Source: Streptomyces sp. NBC_00224 (GTDB taxonomy: Bacteria; Actinomycetota; Actinomycetes; Streptomycetales; Streptomycetaceae). Taken from it: a stretch of DNA of 64,000 nt. A program made the translations under genes and the position numbers. Every line of letters starts with the position of its first letter. Position 1 is the stretch's first letter. Below are positions 55,088 through 64,000 of the stretch, in pieces. The stretch spans positions 2,170,001-2,234,000 of the forward strand of contig NZ_CP108106.1 of assembly GCF_041435195.1 (NCBI RefSeq). Direction: 5' to 3'. The notes beneath the pieces are model-generated. The model was not told the origin of the DNA, made no database searches, and worked only from the letters and a program-made list of their open reading frames with translations.

Positions 55088-57771
55088 CAGACGGTCTCGC
55101 CGACCTGGCGCTCGACGGCGTCGATGGCGTCGCCGATCGCGTCCGGGTTCTGGCCGCCGCCCTGGGCGACGTCCGGCTTGCCGCCACCGCCGCCGCCGAG
55201 GGTCTTGGCGGCGGTACGGACCAGCTCACCGGCCTTGAGACCGCGCTCGCGGGCGGCCTCGTTGGTGGCGATGACCGTCACCGGGCGGCCGTTGGCCGTG
55301 GTGAAGAGCGCCACCACGACCGGACGGTCGGACGCCCCCGACAATTGATCCAGCCGGCCGCGCACGTCGAGGACGAGCTTGCGCAGGTCGTCGCTGGAGG
55401 TGCCGTCCGGCACCTGGCCGGTGACCACGGCCACGCCCTGGACGTCCTTGGCACCCTGGGCGAGCCCGGCGGCGGCCTGGAGCACCTTCTCGGCGCGGAA
55501 CTTCTCGATCTCCTTCTCGGCGTCCTTCAGCTTGCCGAGCATGGTGGAGATCTTCTCCGGCAGCTCCTCGGGGCGGCCCTTGACCAGCTCCTGGAGCTGG
55601 GCGACGACCGTGTGCTCGCGGGCGAGGAAGTTGTACGCGTCCACGCCGACCAGAGCCTCGATGCGGCGCACGCCGGAGCCGATGGACGACTCGCCGAGCA
55701 GCTTCACCAGGCCCAGCTGGGCGGTGTTGTGGACGTGCGTACCGCCGCAGAGCTCCTTGGAGAAGTCCCCGATGGTGACCACGCGGACGCGCTCGCCGTA
55801 CTTCTCGCCGAACTCGGCGATGGCGCCCTGCTTCTTGGCCTCGTCGATCGACATGACCTCGGCCTGGACGTCCAGTTCGCGCGAGAGAACCTCGTTGATC
55901 TTCTGCTCGACGTCGGTGAGGACCGTGCCGGGAACGGCGGCGGGCGAGCCGAAGTCGAAGCGGAAGCGGCCCGGCGAGTTCTCCGAACCGGCCTGGGCGG
56001 CCGTCGGGCCGAGCGCGTCGCGCAGGGCCTGGTGGGTCAGGTGCGTGGCGCTGTGGGCGCGGGCGATGGCGCGGCGACGCTTGATGTCGATGACGGCGTA
56101 GGCCGAGGCGCCGACGGTGACCTCGCCGACCTGGACGACGCCCTTGTGGACGTGGACGCCGGGGACCGGCTTCTGCACGTCGCGGACCTCGATGATCGCG
56201 CCGGTGTCGAGCTTGATGCGGCCCTGGTCGGCGAGCTGGCCGCCGCCCTCGGCGTAGAAGGGGGTGCGGTCGAGGACGACCTCGACCTCGTCGCCCTCGG
56301 AGGCGGCGGGCGAGGGCACGCCGTCGACGAGGAGACCGACGACCGTCGACTCGTTCTCGGTGAGCGCGTAGCCGGTGAAGTCGGTCTCGCCGGAGTTGTC
56401 GGCCACCTCACGGTAGGCGGACAGGTCGGCGTGGCCGGTCTTCTTGGCGCGGGCGTCGGCCTTGGCGCGGTCCCGCTGCTCCTTCATCAGACGGCGGAAG
56501 CCGTCCTCGTCCACGGAGAGGCCCTGCTCGGCGGCCATCTCCAGGGTGAGGTCGATCGGGAAGCCCCAGGTGTCGTGGAGCAGGAAGGCCTTCTCACCGG
56601 CCAGGACCGTGCCGCCGGCGGCCTTGGTGTCGGTGACGGCGGTGTCCAGGATGTTGGTGCCGCCCTTGAGGGCCTTCAGGAAGGCGGCCTCTTCGGCGAG
56701 CGCGACCGTCTCGATGCGCTTGCGGTCGGTGATCAGCTCCGGGTACTGCCGGCCCATCGTGTCGATCACGACGTCGATGAGCTTCTGGACGACCGGGCCG
56801 GTGGCGCCCATCAGACGCATGTTGCGGATGGCGCGGCGCATGATGCGGCGCAGCACATAGCCGCGGCCCTCGTTGCCGGGGGTCACACCGTCGCCGATGA
56901 GCATCACGGACGTACGGATGTGGTCGGCCACCACACGCATGGAGACGTCGGTGTCGTGCTTGTCGCCGTAGCGCACACCGGTCAGCTCGGTGGCCTGGTC
57001 CATGACGACGCGCAGGGTGTCGGTCTCGTACATGTTCTGTACGCCCTGCAGGATCATGGCGAGACGCTCAAGACCCAGACCGGTGTCGATGTTCTTCGAC
57101 GGCAGGTCACCGAGGATCGGGAACTCCTCCTTGCCCTCGCCGGCGCCCCGCTCGTACTGCATGAAGACGAGGTTCCAGATCTCCACGTACCGCTCGTCGT
57201 TGACGGCCGGGCCGCCCTCGACGCCGAACTCGGGGCCGCGGTCGTAGTTGATCTCGGAGCAGGGGCCGCAGGGGCCGGGGACGCCCATGGACCAGAAGTT
57301 GTCCTTCTTGCCCAGACGCTGGATGCGCTCGGCCGGGACGCCGATCTTCTCGCGCCAGATCTGCTCGGCCTCGTCGTCGTCGAGGTAGACCGTGATCCAG
57401 AGCTTCTCCGGCTCCAGGCCGAAGCCGCCGTCCGCCACGGAGCCGGTCAGCAGCTCCCAGGCGTACTCGATGGCGCCTTCCTTGAAGTAGTCGCCGAACG
57501 AGAAGTTGCCGCACATCTGGAAGAACGTGCCGTGCCGGGTGGTCTTGCCGACCTCTTCGATGTCCGGCGTGCGCACGCACTTCTGCACGCTCGTGGCACG
57601 CGGGGCGGGCGGCTTGGTCTCACCGAGGAAGTACGGCTTGAACGGCACCATGCCCGCGTTGACCAGGAGCAGAGTCGGGTCGTCCGCGATGAGCGACGCC
57701 GAAGGGACGACGGTGTGACCGCGCTCCTCGAAGAAGCTCAGCCAGCGGCGGCGGATTTCAGCCGACTCCAT
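55087..57771 (-). CDS. alaS: Alanyl-tRNA synthetase
   Basis: This 894-residue enzyme charges tRNA-Ala. It has the class II core ([28 protein letters not shown]), an editing domain with the zinc ligands HSATHLTHQ and CGGTHVHNT, and a C-terminal oligomerisation domain with a Gly-rich GGGGGGKPD segment. Its start codon shares a base with the stop of the DUF6167 gene. Confidence 0.98.
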   Translation of the reverse strand: MESAEIRRRWLSFFEERGHTVVPSASLIADDPTLLLVNAGMVPFKPYFLGETKPPAPRATSVQKCVRTPDIEEVGKTTRHGTFFQMCGNFSFGDYFKEGAIEYAWELLTGSVADGGFGLEPEKLWITVYLDDDEAEQIWREKIGVPAERIQRLGKKDNFWSMGVPGPCGPCSEINYDRGPEFGVEGGPAVNDERYVEIWNLVFMQYERGAGEGKEEFPILGDLPSKNIDTGLGLERLAMILQGVQNMYETDTLRVVMDQATELTGVRYGDKHDTDVSMRVVADHIRTSVMLIGDGVTPGNEGRGYVLRRIMRRAIRNMRLMGATGPVVQKLIDVVIDTMGRQYPELITDRKRIETVALAEEAAFLKALKGGTNILDTAVTDTKAAGGTVLAGEKAFLLHDTWGFPIDLTLEMAAEQGLSVDEDGFRRLMKEQRDRAKADARAKKTGHADLSAYREVADNSGETDFTGYALTENESTVVGLLVDGVPSPAASEGDEVEVVLDRTPFYAEGGGQLADQGRIKLDTGAIIEVRDVQKPVPGVHVHKGVVQVGEVTVGASAYAVIDIKRRRAIARAHSATHLTHQALRDALGPTAAQAGSENSPGRFRFDFGSPAAVPGTVLTDVEQKINEVLSRELDVQAEVMSIDEAKKQGAIAEFGEKYGERVRVVTIGDFSKELCGGTHVHNTAQLGLVKLLGESSIGSGVRRIEALVGVDAYNFLAREHTVVAQLQELVKGRPEELPEKISTMLGKLKDAEKEIEKFRAEKVLQAAAGLAQGAKDVQGVAVVTGQVPDGTSSDDLRKLVLDVRGRLDQLSGASDRPVVVALFTTANGRPVTVIATNEAARERGLKAGELVRTAAKTLGGGGGGKPDVAQGGGQNPDAIGDAIDAVERQVGETV

Positions 57772-58112
57772 CAGTGGTCCTCATTCCGGTTGTACGAGAT
57801 CTTCTTGTGCGAGATCTTCGGGTTCTGCTGGTTGGGTTGGTCGATGGCCGCGAGGCGGCGCTGCGCCGGGAGCTCCCGCACGTTGGAGGCGTTGAGCCCC
57901 AGCGCGTCGTTGAGTTCGGACTCGCGCTCGACCATTCCGGCCTTCACGTCGAGCGCGAAGTCCTTGAGCCGGTGGCCCGCCTCGATCGCCTTGTCGGCGG
58001 TGCGCGCGGCCAGCGACTCCGGGGTGAGCTGCTTCAGCTTCCGGTTGACCTTGGTGGTGGCCCACACACCGGCTGCGGCGCCCGCGGTGAACCAGAACGT
58101 ACGGCGGAACAT
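57771..58112 (-). CDS. DUF6167-type small membrane protein
   Basis: This 113-residue protein has one N-terminal hydrophobic helix ([18 protein letters not shown]) and a charged cytoplasmic part. It is the conserved actinobacterial neighbour between alaS and the DUF948 gene; I recall DUF6167 as its family name. Function is unknown. Its stop overlaps the alaS start (TGATG). Confidence 0.75.
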   Translation of the reverse strand: MFRRTFWFTAGAAAGVWATTKVNRKLKQLTPESLAARTADKAIEAGHRLKDFALDVKAGMVERESELNDALGLNASNVRELPAQRRLAAIDQPNQQNPKISHKKISYNRNEDH

Positions 58113-58119
58113 CGCAGCG

Positions 58120-58542
58120 TCAGCCCTTTCGCTTGCTCCGCCGCGCGGACGGCAGAGTCCGCCCGACGATCACCGTACGAGGCGGCTCGGCGGGCCCGGT
58201 TTTCCGTCCGATGGCCCGGCGCACCCCGTACCCGAAGGCCGCGACCTTCACCAGCGGGCCGCCGAAGGTCGAGGCGACCGTGGTGGAGAGCGCCGAGGCG
58301 TTGGAGGTGACCTCCTGGACGTCCGAGGCGATCGCGTCGACCCGGTCCAGCTGGGTCTGCGCCGAACGCACCGCCGAAGAGGCGTCCGCGAGGAGCGGGA
58401 CGGCCTGTTCGGTCACGTCCGCCACCAGCTTGGTCGTCGCCTTCAGCGTCTGGGCCAGCCTCACGAGGACTACGGCGAGGAAGGACACCAGGATCGCCCA
58501 GAAGACGGCCACCAGGATCCCGGCCACCTCTCCACCGGACAC
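58120..58542 (-). CDS. DUF948-domain membrane protein
   Basis: This 140-residue protein has one N-terminal transmembrane helix (VAGILVAVFWAILVSFLAVV) followed by a coiled-coil-like region (LKATTKLVADVTEQAVPLLA) typical of DUF948. The GTG at 58542 is preferred over the longer 58563 start because AGGGAG lies 9 bases upstream. It heads the DUF948-DUF6167-alaS-ruvX run. Function is unknown. Confidence 0.78.
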   Translation of the reverse strand: MSGGEVAGILVAVFWAILVSFLAVVLVRLAQTLKATTKLVADVTEQAVPLLADASSAVRSAQTQLDRVDAIASDVQEVTSNASALSTTVASTFGGPLVKVAAFGYGVRRAIGRKTGPAEPPRTVIVGRTLPSARRSKRKG

Positions 58543-58703
58543 TTCGCACCGCTCCCTGCGCATCGACCGTCGGACAAGAAAAAGTTGTCTCCCGACCCTA
58601 TCGCGCCGAGGGTCTTGCCCCCTACCGCATTAGGGGCCCGCGCGGGCGGAGTCTCGCAAGCCGCTTGTACGCAGTGTTGGCCCTTGAGTACTCTGCGTGT
58701 CCC

Positions 58704-60230
58704 ATGCGCTCCCATCTGCCCTCAGAGCTGAATCGCTTCGTAGGGCGAGAACGTGAACTGGCCGCGCTGCACGGGCTGCTGACCGAATCGCGGCTGACCA
58801 CCGTGGTCGGGGTCGGCGGCGTCGGGAAGAGCAGGCTCGCCCTGCGCGCCGCGTCCGCCGCATCGGTGCAGGAACGCTACTGCGACGGGGTCTGGCCGGC
58901 GGACCTCTCCACGGTCACCGACCCGGGACTGCTCGACCACGCGGTGATGGAGGCGCTCGGGCTGACCGACCACACCAGCCGCCCGCCCCGCCGCATACTC
59001 CTGGACCACCTCGCCGACCGCAGCCTGCTGCTGGTCCTGGACGGCTTCGAGCAACTCGTGGACGCCTGCGCCGAGCTGGTGTGCGAGCTGCTGCGGCGCT
59101 CCCCCGGGCTGCGGGTGCTGGCCGCCGGGCGGCTGCCGCTGCGCCTGGCCGGCGAGCGGCTGCTCGCGCTCGCGCCGATGGACGACGAGGACGCGGTGAC
59201 GCTCTTCGCCGACCGGGCCGCCGCCGGACGCGGCGGTTTCACGCTCACCGACGAGCGGGCGGCGGCCACCTTGGAGCTGTGCCGAAGGCTCGACGGGATC
59301 CCGCTCGCCCTGGAGCTGGCGGCCGGGCGGCTCGGCGCGCTCTCGGTGGAGCAGGTGCTGCGCCGCCTCGACGACCGGTTCCGGCTGCTGACCGGCGGCG
59401 GGCGCGGAGTGCTGGCGCGCCATCAGACCCTGCGCACCACGATCGGCTGGAGCCACGAGCTGTGCACCGCGGCCCAACGGCTGCTGTGGGCGCGGCTCTC
59501 GGTGTTCGCCGGGCAGTTCGACCTGGAGGCCGTCGAATACATCTGCGTCGGCCCCGACCTGCCGCCCGAGTCCGTCCTCGACGTGGTCCAGGAGCTCCTC
59601 GACCACTCACTGGTGGTGCGCGAGGACGGCCCGGCGGGCGTGCGCTACCGAATGCTCGACACCGTACGGGAGTACGGCGCCGACTGGCTGGCGGCGACCG
59701 GCGACGCGGAGCGGCTGCGCCGGCGCCACCGCGACTGGTACCTGGGGCTCGCCACCTGGTGCGAGCTCGACTGGTTCAGCCCGCGCCAGGCCGAGGTGGC
59801 GGTGCGGGTGGAGGCCGAACTGCCCAATCTGCGCGCGGCGATGGACCACTCGCTGGACTGCGGGCAGGACACGCACCTGGCCCAGTACCTGGCGGGCACG
59901 CTCTGGTTCTGCTGGGTGGGCTGCGGGCGGCTGGCCGAGGGCGCGCACTGGCTGGCCCAGGTCCTGGAGGCCGACGGCGGCCACGACAGCGCCCGGCTCA
60001 AGGCGCTGTGGGTGCTCGGTTACGTCTCGGTGCTGCGGGGCGACACGGCGGCGGCGATCGCGGCCCTGCACGAGTGCCGCGAGGAGGCCGAGCGCACCGG
60101 CGACGCGGTGGCGCGGGCGTACGCGGTGCACCGGATGGGCTGTCTGGCGCTGGTCTCGGACGACATGCCTAGGGCCTGTCCGGCGGATCTGGTCGGCTTC
60201 GGCGCGGGGTGCCCTTTTCGGTGCTGGTGA
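58704..60230 (+). CDS. AfsR/LuxR-type STAND ATPase, 5' part of a split gene
   Basis: This open frame codes 508 residues. It has a P-loop (VVGVGGVGKSRLAL, near residue 40), Walker B (LLLVLDGFEQ), a winged-helix-like segment (RHQTLRTTIGWSHELCTAAQ) and the start of a TPR region. It resembles the ATPase core of AfsR-like regulators, without a visible N-terminal DNA-binding domain. The last 20 or so residues come from an inserted element: the native frame breaks at DDMPRA and TGA at 60228-60230 lies inside the insertion. The native protein would have continued in the same frame at 60363. Confidence 0.75.
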   Translation: MRSHLPSELNRFVGRERELAALHGLLTESRLTTVVGVGGVGKSRLALRAASAASVQERYCDGVWPADLSTVTDPGLLDHAVMEALGLTDHTSRPPRRILLDHLADRSLLLVLDGFEQLVDACAELVCELLRRSPGLRVLAAGRLPLRLAGERLLALAPMDDEDAVTLFADRAAAGRGGFTLTDERAAATLELCRRLDGIPLALELAAGRLGALSVEQVLRRLDDRFRLLTGGGRGVLARHQTLRTTIGWSHELCTAAQRLLWARLSVFAGQFDLEAVEYICVGPDLPPESVLDVVQELLDHSLVVREDGPAGVRYRMLDTVREYGADWLAATGDAERLRRRHRDWYLGLATWCELDWFSPRQAEVAVRVEAELPNLRAAMDHSLDCGQDTHLAQYLAGTLWFCWVGCGRLAEGAHWLAQVLEADGGHDSARLKALWVLGYVSVLRGDTAAAIAALHECREEAERTGDAVARAYAVHRMGCLALVSDDMPRACPADLVGFGAGCPFRCW

Positions 60231-60361
60231 GTGGGGGTCTGGTGCGTCCAGCTGCAAGGCGGAGGAGGGCGACATGGCGGAGCCATGGCAACTGACGACA
60301 ACGCCGCAGATGGGCGTGCCAGACCCCCGCGTGCCGACCAGATCCGCCGGACAGGCCCTAG
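60169..60361. mobile_element. 185-bp MITE-like element with CTAG target duplication
   Basis: The element runs 60173-60357. Its ends are 25-bp perfect inverted repeats (60173-60197 and 60333-60357) starting GGCCTGTCCGGCGGATC, flanked on each side by CTAG (60169-60172 and 60358-60361). A second inner inverted repeat (around 60231-60253 and 60312-60334) and a central CATGGC/GCCATG allow the whole to fold on itself. There is no transposase gene. The YTAR-type target suggests mobilisation by an IS5-like transposase. Confidence 0.85.
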
Positions 60362-61049
60362 GGCCGAGGAGCTGTTACGGGCGGCCCTCGCCCAGTACGA
60401 GGAGATCGGCGAGCTCAACAGCAATGTGCTGATGGCGCGGATCGAGCTGGCGATGGCGGTGGCCTTCCTCGGCCACCTCGAAGAGGCCGTCGTGATGTGC
60501 GGGCAGGTGGTGGAGGTCTGCGCGGACCACGGCGAGCGCTGGGCCCGGGCGTACGCGCTGTACGTCCTCGGGTACGCGGCCTGGCACGCCCAGGACCTGG
60601 GCCGGGCGCGGGCGCTGCTCTCCGAGTGCCTGGTGATCGACCACGCCTTCCACGACCTGCTCGGCACGGTGCTCGCGCTGGAGCTGATGGCGCTGGTCGC
60701 GGTGGACGGCGGCGATCCGGCGGAGGCGGCGGTGCTCCAGGGGGCGGCCGAGGGGATCTGGCCGTCGGTGGGGCTGCCGCTGTTCGGCTCGGCATGCTTC
60801 AACGCGGCGCACGTGCTGTGCGAGGAGCGGGCCCGGGGGCGGCTGGGCGACCCGGCGTACGAGACGTTCCGGACCCGGGGCCGCGGGCTCGGCCTGGACG
60901 CGGCGGTGGCCCGGGCGCTGGCGGGTACCGACGAGACGGCACGCGAGGCGCCCCCGGCCCGCGACGCACCTGCCCCGGAAACGCGAGGACCCGCCGCCTC
61001 CCGCTCCGTGCGGAGCGAGGGGACGGCGGGCCGGAGCGCGGAGCGCTGA
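60231..61049 (+). pseudogene. 3' part of the split STAND ATPase gene (TPR region)
   Basis: After the inserted element the native frame resumes at PRAEELLRAALAQYEEIGE and continues to 61049 with TPR-like helices (for example WARAYALYVLGYAAWHAQDL). Together with the 5' part this would make one protein of about 718 residues. A GTG at 60231 directly follows the TGA, so reinitiation is possible. The segment has a TTA codon at 60375-60377, rare in Streptomyces and dependent on bldA tRNA. No C-terminal LuxR helix-turn-helix is seen. Confidence 0.75.
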
Positions 61050-61063
61050 ATACTGCGCCTGAC

Positions 61064-61678
61064 TCAGCGGGCGTAGTACTCGACGACGAGCTGCTCGTCG
61101 CAGATGACCGGGATTTCCTTGCGGTTCGGGTCACGGTCCAGGCGGAAGGCCAGGGCCTTCAGGTTCACCTGGAGGTAGCGCGGGGTCTCGCCCTCGCCGG
61201 CGTAGCCACCCTCGCGGGCAACCTGGAAGGGGTGCTTCTCGCGGCTGCGCTCGCGGACGGTGATGACGTCGTCCGGACGGACACGGAACGACGGCTTGTC
61301 GACCTTGCCACCGTTGACCTCGATGTGGCCGTGGACGACCATCTGGCGGGCCTGGTAGATGGTGCGGGCGATGCCCGAACGCAGGACCAGGGCGTCGAGG
61401 CGACGCTCAAGCTCGACGACCAGCGCCTCGCCCGTCTTGCCCTCGGCCTTCTTGGCGCGGTCGTAGGCACGCGCCATCTGACGCTCAGAGATGTCGTACT
61501 GCGCGCGCAGACGCTGCTTCTCCAGCAGACGGACCTTGTAGTCCGAGTTCTGCTTGCGGCCACGGCCGTGCTCGCCCGGCGGGTACGGACGGGCCTCGAA
61601 GTACTTGACGGCCTTCGGCGTCAGCGCAATGCCGAGCGCACGAGACTTCTTGACCTTGGGACGCGACTGGTTAGGCAC
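61064..61678 (-). CDS. rpsD: 30S ribosomal protein S4, cysteine-poor (zinc-free) form
   Basis: This 204-residue primary 16S-binding protein opens [15 protein letters not shown] and has the S4 RNA-binding domain ([27 protein letters not shown]). The N-terminal region lacks the four-Cys zinc site of the C+ form, and [20 protein letters not shown] follows directly. It lies alone, away from the rpsM-rpsK-rpoA cluster, as in other Streptomyces. The GTG at 61678 is set by GGAG 4 bases upstream. Confidence 0.95.
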   Translation of the reverse strand: MPNQSRPKVKKSRALGIALTPKAVKYFEARPYPPGEHGRGRKQNSDYKVRLLEKQRLRAQYDISERQMARAYDRAKKAEGKTGEALVVELERRLDALVLRSGIARTIYQARQMVVHGHIEVNGGKVDKPSFRVRPDDVITVRERSREKHPFQVAREGGYAGEGETPRYLQVNLKALAFRLDRDPNRKEIPVICDEQLVVEYYAR

Positions 61679-61702
61679 GTTCTCCAAACCTCCATGGTTG
61701 GG

Positions 61703-61721
61703 TTAGGTTAGGCTCACCTTA
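61703..61721. promoter_or_regulatory. Iron-box-like sequence (DmdR/IdeR type)
   Basis: TTAGGTTAGGCTCACCTTA matches the recalled DmdR/IdeR iron-box consensus TTAGGTTAGGCTAACCTAA at 17 of 19 positions. It lies in the 57-base gap between divergent rpsD and the DUF2470 gene, 14 bases before the latter's start codon. Confidence 0.65.
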
Positions 61722-61735
61722 CTCAAGGAGATCGT

Positions 61736-62611
61736 ATGTCTCGTCCGGGGAACACCAGTCACATCACGGACAGCACGAAGAAGGTCGACCCCGCGCAGGG
61801 GGTCGACTCCACCGGCCCGCAAGATGGGGCCGGTACCGGCGCGCAGCATGGCGCCGGTCACGTGACGGAGGTCCGATCAGATCGTGGTCAGCCGCGTCCC
61901 AGCGGACTTGAAATCGCACGGATGCCGTCAGCAGCCGAGCGCACACGAACTCTCGTACATAGTACCTGCTCGTCGGTGCTTCTCATCACCGGCCTCGACG
62001 GCGCCCGCCCGGAGCAGCTGGAGCCCCGGCTGCGGAACGTGGGGCCCGAGGGCGATCTGTTCCTGCTCTTCCCCGCCGACTCCCCCGCCGTACGGGCCGC
62101 CACGCACGCCCAGGACGACGAGCTGTCGGCCGTCCTGGAGATCACCGATGTGGCGCCGGTCTCTGTCCCCCACCGTATCCGGGGCCGCGCCTGGATCACC
62201 GGCTGGCTCACCCGCGTCCCCGGCCTGGCCCCGCCCGGCAGCATGACGCTGCGCCTGGAGGTGAACGAGGCGTACGTGGACGATCTGTGGGGCGCGAGCG
62301 CGGTCGAGCCCGAGGAGTTCGCGGCCGCTCTGCCCGATCCGCTGATCCGGGACGAGACGGAGCTGCTCCAGCATCTGCACGCCCACCACGGGGAGCAGGT
62401 GCGGTCACTGTGCGGGCTGGTCGGGCGCGAGGGGGAGCGGGGGATGAAGTCGGTCACGCCGCTGGCGCTCGACCGGTTCGGTCTGCGGGTCCGCTTCCAG
62501 GACACCGCCGGGCCCTGCTTCGACGCGCGCTTCGAGTTCCCGGAGCCGGTGGCGGACCTCGCCCAGCTGCGCCGGGCCATGCGGCGGCTCTTCGAGGCGG
62601 CGACGGACTGA
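61736..62611 (+). CDS. DUF2470-domain protein (heme/iron-associated family)
   Basis: This 291-residue protein has a low-complexity first 60 residues and then a domain starting MPSAAERTRTLVHSTC, a flavin-reductase-like split barrel, ending with the DUF2470 region (VTPLALDRFGLRVRFQDTAG, RFEFPEPVADLAQLRRAM). The family is related to HugZ-type heme-degrading proteins. ATG 61736 has a good AAGGAG site; ATG 61922 would give the usual shorter family form. The iron-box-like sequence upstream suggests control by iron. Confidence 0.75.
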   Translation: MSRPGNTSHITDSTKKVDPAQGVDSTGPQDGAGTGAQHGAGHVTEVRSDRGQPRPSGLEIARMPSAAERTRTLVHSTCSSVLLITGLDGARPEQLEPRLRNVGPEGDLFLLFPADSPAVRAATHAQDDELSAVLEITDVAPVSVPHRIRGRAWITGWLTRVPGLAPPGSMTLRLEVNEAYVDDLWGASAVEPEEFAAALPDPLIRDETELLQHLHAHHGEQVRSLCGLVGREGERGMKSVTPLALDRFGLRVRFQDTAGPCFDARFEFPEPVADLAQLRRAMRRLFEAATD

Positions 62612-62676
62612 GCCGGTCCGGGGGCCGGGGCGGGAGAGCGGCCCGCCGGGGCAGGGGCTCCGGGGGCCCGGGGCCG

Positions 62677-64000
62677 CTACTCCCCCCGGCCCAGCCTCTC
62701 GCGGACCTTCTCCACCACGTCCGCGTACCGCGCCTCCGCGCCATAGCGCGTCGGCTCGTAGTAGCGCTTGTCGGCCACCGCGTCCGGCGCGTACTGCTGG
62801 GCCGCGATCGCGCCGGGCACGTCGTGCGGGTACACATACCCCTGGGCGTGGCCGAGCTTGGCCGCGCCCTTGTAGTGGCCGTCGCGCAGATGCGGCGGGA
62901 CGGGGCCGGCCAGGCCCTTCCGTACGTCCTCCATCGCGGCGAAGATCGCGTTCGTCGCCGCGTTCGACTTCGGGGCGAGGGCCAGGGCGATGGTGGCGTG
63001 GCTGAGCGTGAGGGCCGCCTCGGGGAAGCCGATCATGGCGACGGCCTGGGCGGCGGCGACGGCCGTCGGCAGCGCCGTCGGGTCCGCGAGGCCGATGTCC
63101 TCGCTCGCGGAGATCATCAGGCGGCGCGCGATGAACCGCGGGTCCTCGCCCGCCTCGATCATCCGGGCCAGATAGTGCAGCGCCGCGTCCACGTCCGAGC
63201 CGCGGATGGACTTGATCAGGGCGCTCGCCACGTCGTAATGCTGGTCGCCGTCCTTGTCGTACTTCACCGCCGCCCGGTCGACCGTCTCCTCGACCGTCTG
63301 GAGCGTGACCTCGGGCTCCTTCTTGGCCAGGGCCGAGCCCGCCGCCGCCTCCAGGGCGGTGAGCGCGCGCCGGGCGTCGCCACCCGCGATCCGCAGCAGA
63401 TGCGCCTCGGCGTCCTCGGCCAGCGTCACCGCCCCGCCGAGCCCGCGCTCCTCCTCGACGGCCCGGCGCAGCAGGGCGCGCAGGTCGTCGTCGGTGAGCG
63501 GCTCCAGGGTCAGCAGCAGGGAGCGGGAGAGCAGCGGGGAGATCACCGAGAAGTACGGGTTCTCCGTCGTCGCCGCGATCAGCGTCACCCAGCGGTTCTC
63601 CACCGCCGGGAGCAGTGAGTCCTGCTGGGCCTTGGAGAAGCGGTGGATCTCGTCGAGGAAGAGGACGGTCTCCTTGCCGAAGCCGCCGATGGCCCGGCGG
63701 GCCCCCTCGATCACGGCCCGCACTTCCTTGACGCCCGCGGTGATCGCGGAGAGCTCGACGAAGCGCTTGTTGGTCGCCTTCGACACCACGTACGCCAGGG
63801 TCGTCTTGCCGGTGCCCGGCGGGCCCCACAGGATGACGGAGGAGGGCCCGGCGGGGCCGCCGCTCCCCTCCCCCACCAGACGCCGCAACGGCGAACCGGG
63901 CTTGAGCAGGTGCTGCTGCCCGACCACTTCGTCGAGGGTGCGCGGGCGCATCCGGACGGCCAGAGGGCTGCCCGCCGGGTCTTTCTCCTGGCGGTCCTCT
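62677..64000 (-). CDS. rarA: Replication-associated recombination protein A, start beyond the window
   Basis: This AAA+ ATPase acts at stalled replication forks. Visible are the conserved [18 protein letters not shown], Walker [13 protein letters not shown], Walker [16 protein letters not shown], sensor 1 [11 protein letters not shown], and the C-terminal tetramerisation part with [14 protein letters not shown]. The frame stays open to the right edge ([16 protein letters not shown] precedes the first ATG at 63951), so the true start lies outside. Confidence 0.95.
   Translation of the reverse strand, partial: EDRQEKDPAGSPLAVRMRPRTLDEVVGQQHLLKPGSPLRRLVGEGSGGPAGPSSVILWGPPGTGKTTLAYVVSKATNKRFVELSAITAGVKEVRAVIEGARRAIGGFGKETVLFLDEIHRFSKAQQDSLLPAVENRWVTLIAATTENPYFSVISPLLSRSLLLTLEPLTDDDLRALLRRAVEEERGLGGAVTLAEDAEAHLLRIAGGDARRALTALEAAAGSALAKKEPEVTLQTVEETVDRAAVKYDKDGDQHYDVASALIKSIRGSDVDAALHYLARMIEAGEDPRFIARRLMISASEDIGLADPTALPTAVAAAQAVAMIGFPEAALTLSHATIALALAPKSNAATNAIFAAMEDVRKGLAGPVPPHLRDGHYKGAAKLGHAQGYVYPHDVPGAIAAQQYAPDAVADKRYYEPTRYGAEARYADVVEKVRERLGRGE

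Noticed and set aside
55345..58731. A 1128-codon open frame antisense to alaS and its neighbours
   Set aside because: Shadow of alaS, DUF6167 and DUF948 genes; low-complexity product.

Overview
The window is very GC-rich, starts genes with GTG about as often as ATG, and carries a run of genes whose order is typical of a Streptomyces chromosome core: priA, metK, coaBC, rpoZ, gmk, the actinobacterial IHF, pyrF-pyrD-carB-carA-pyrC-pyrB-pyrR, bldD, nusB-efp, aroQ-aroB-aroK-aroC-aroE, mltG, ruvX, alaS, rpsD, rarA. BldD with its c-di-GMP motif, a TTA (bldA-type) codon and the dispersed Streptomyces intergenic palindromes support the genus. The species cannot be told from this sequence.

Layout. 1-7.9 kb is catabolic and regulatory: the end of a DUF5995 gene, an F420/LLM oxidoreductase, a pair resembling Pseudomonas DavA/DavB (lysine to 5-aminovalerate), a secreted protein, an AsnC/Lrp regulator with an APC permease, and an SGNH hydrolase. 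Two matched arrays of three TTGCG boxes lie upstream of the DavA/DavB-like operon and of the permease-regulator operon, suggesting one regulon. 8-24.6 kb holds a GuaB1-type protein, an RNase Sa-like lipoprotein with its barstar, an ATP-dependent DNA ligase, a split FluG-like pair (glutamine synthetase-like plus amidohydrolase), a SorC regulator, rpe, an MMPL exporter, rsmB, fmt, a small HTH protein and priA.

24.7-29.9 kb is an accessory island on the opposite strand from its neighbours priA and metK. It runs: XRE regulator, TIR-domain effector, STAND/NLR-like receptor, and a two-helix membrane protein. The end of the TIR protein and the start of the receptor share an ungapped motif of about 21 residues centred on HTGxGxQxN, which is the arrangement expected of an amyloid-type signalling motif coupling a receptor to a cell-death effector. 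This is the strongest candidate for a little-described immune system in the window.

29.9-61.7 kb is the housekeeping core. Most of the pyrimidine and shikimate genes are translationally coupled through 4-nt overlaps, and pyrR has a PyrR-loop-like hairpin next to its Shine-Dalgarno sequence. At 58.7-61.0 kb an AfsR-like ATPase gene is split by a 185-bp MITE-like element with 25-bp perfect terminal repeats and a CTAG target duplication; a related solo end lies at 4.66 kb. The right end holds rpsD (cysteine-free form) divergent from a DUF2470 gene with an iron-box-like sequence between them, and rarA, cut by the window edge.
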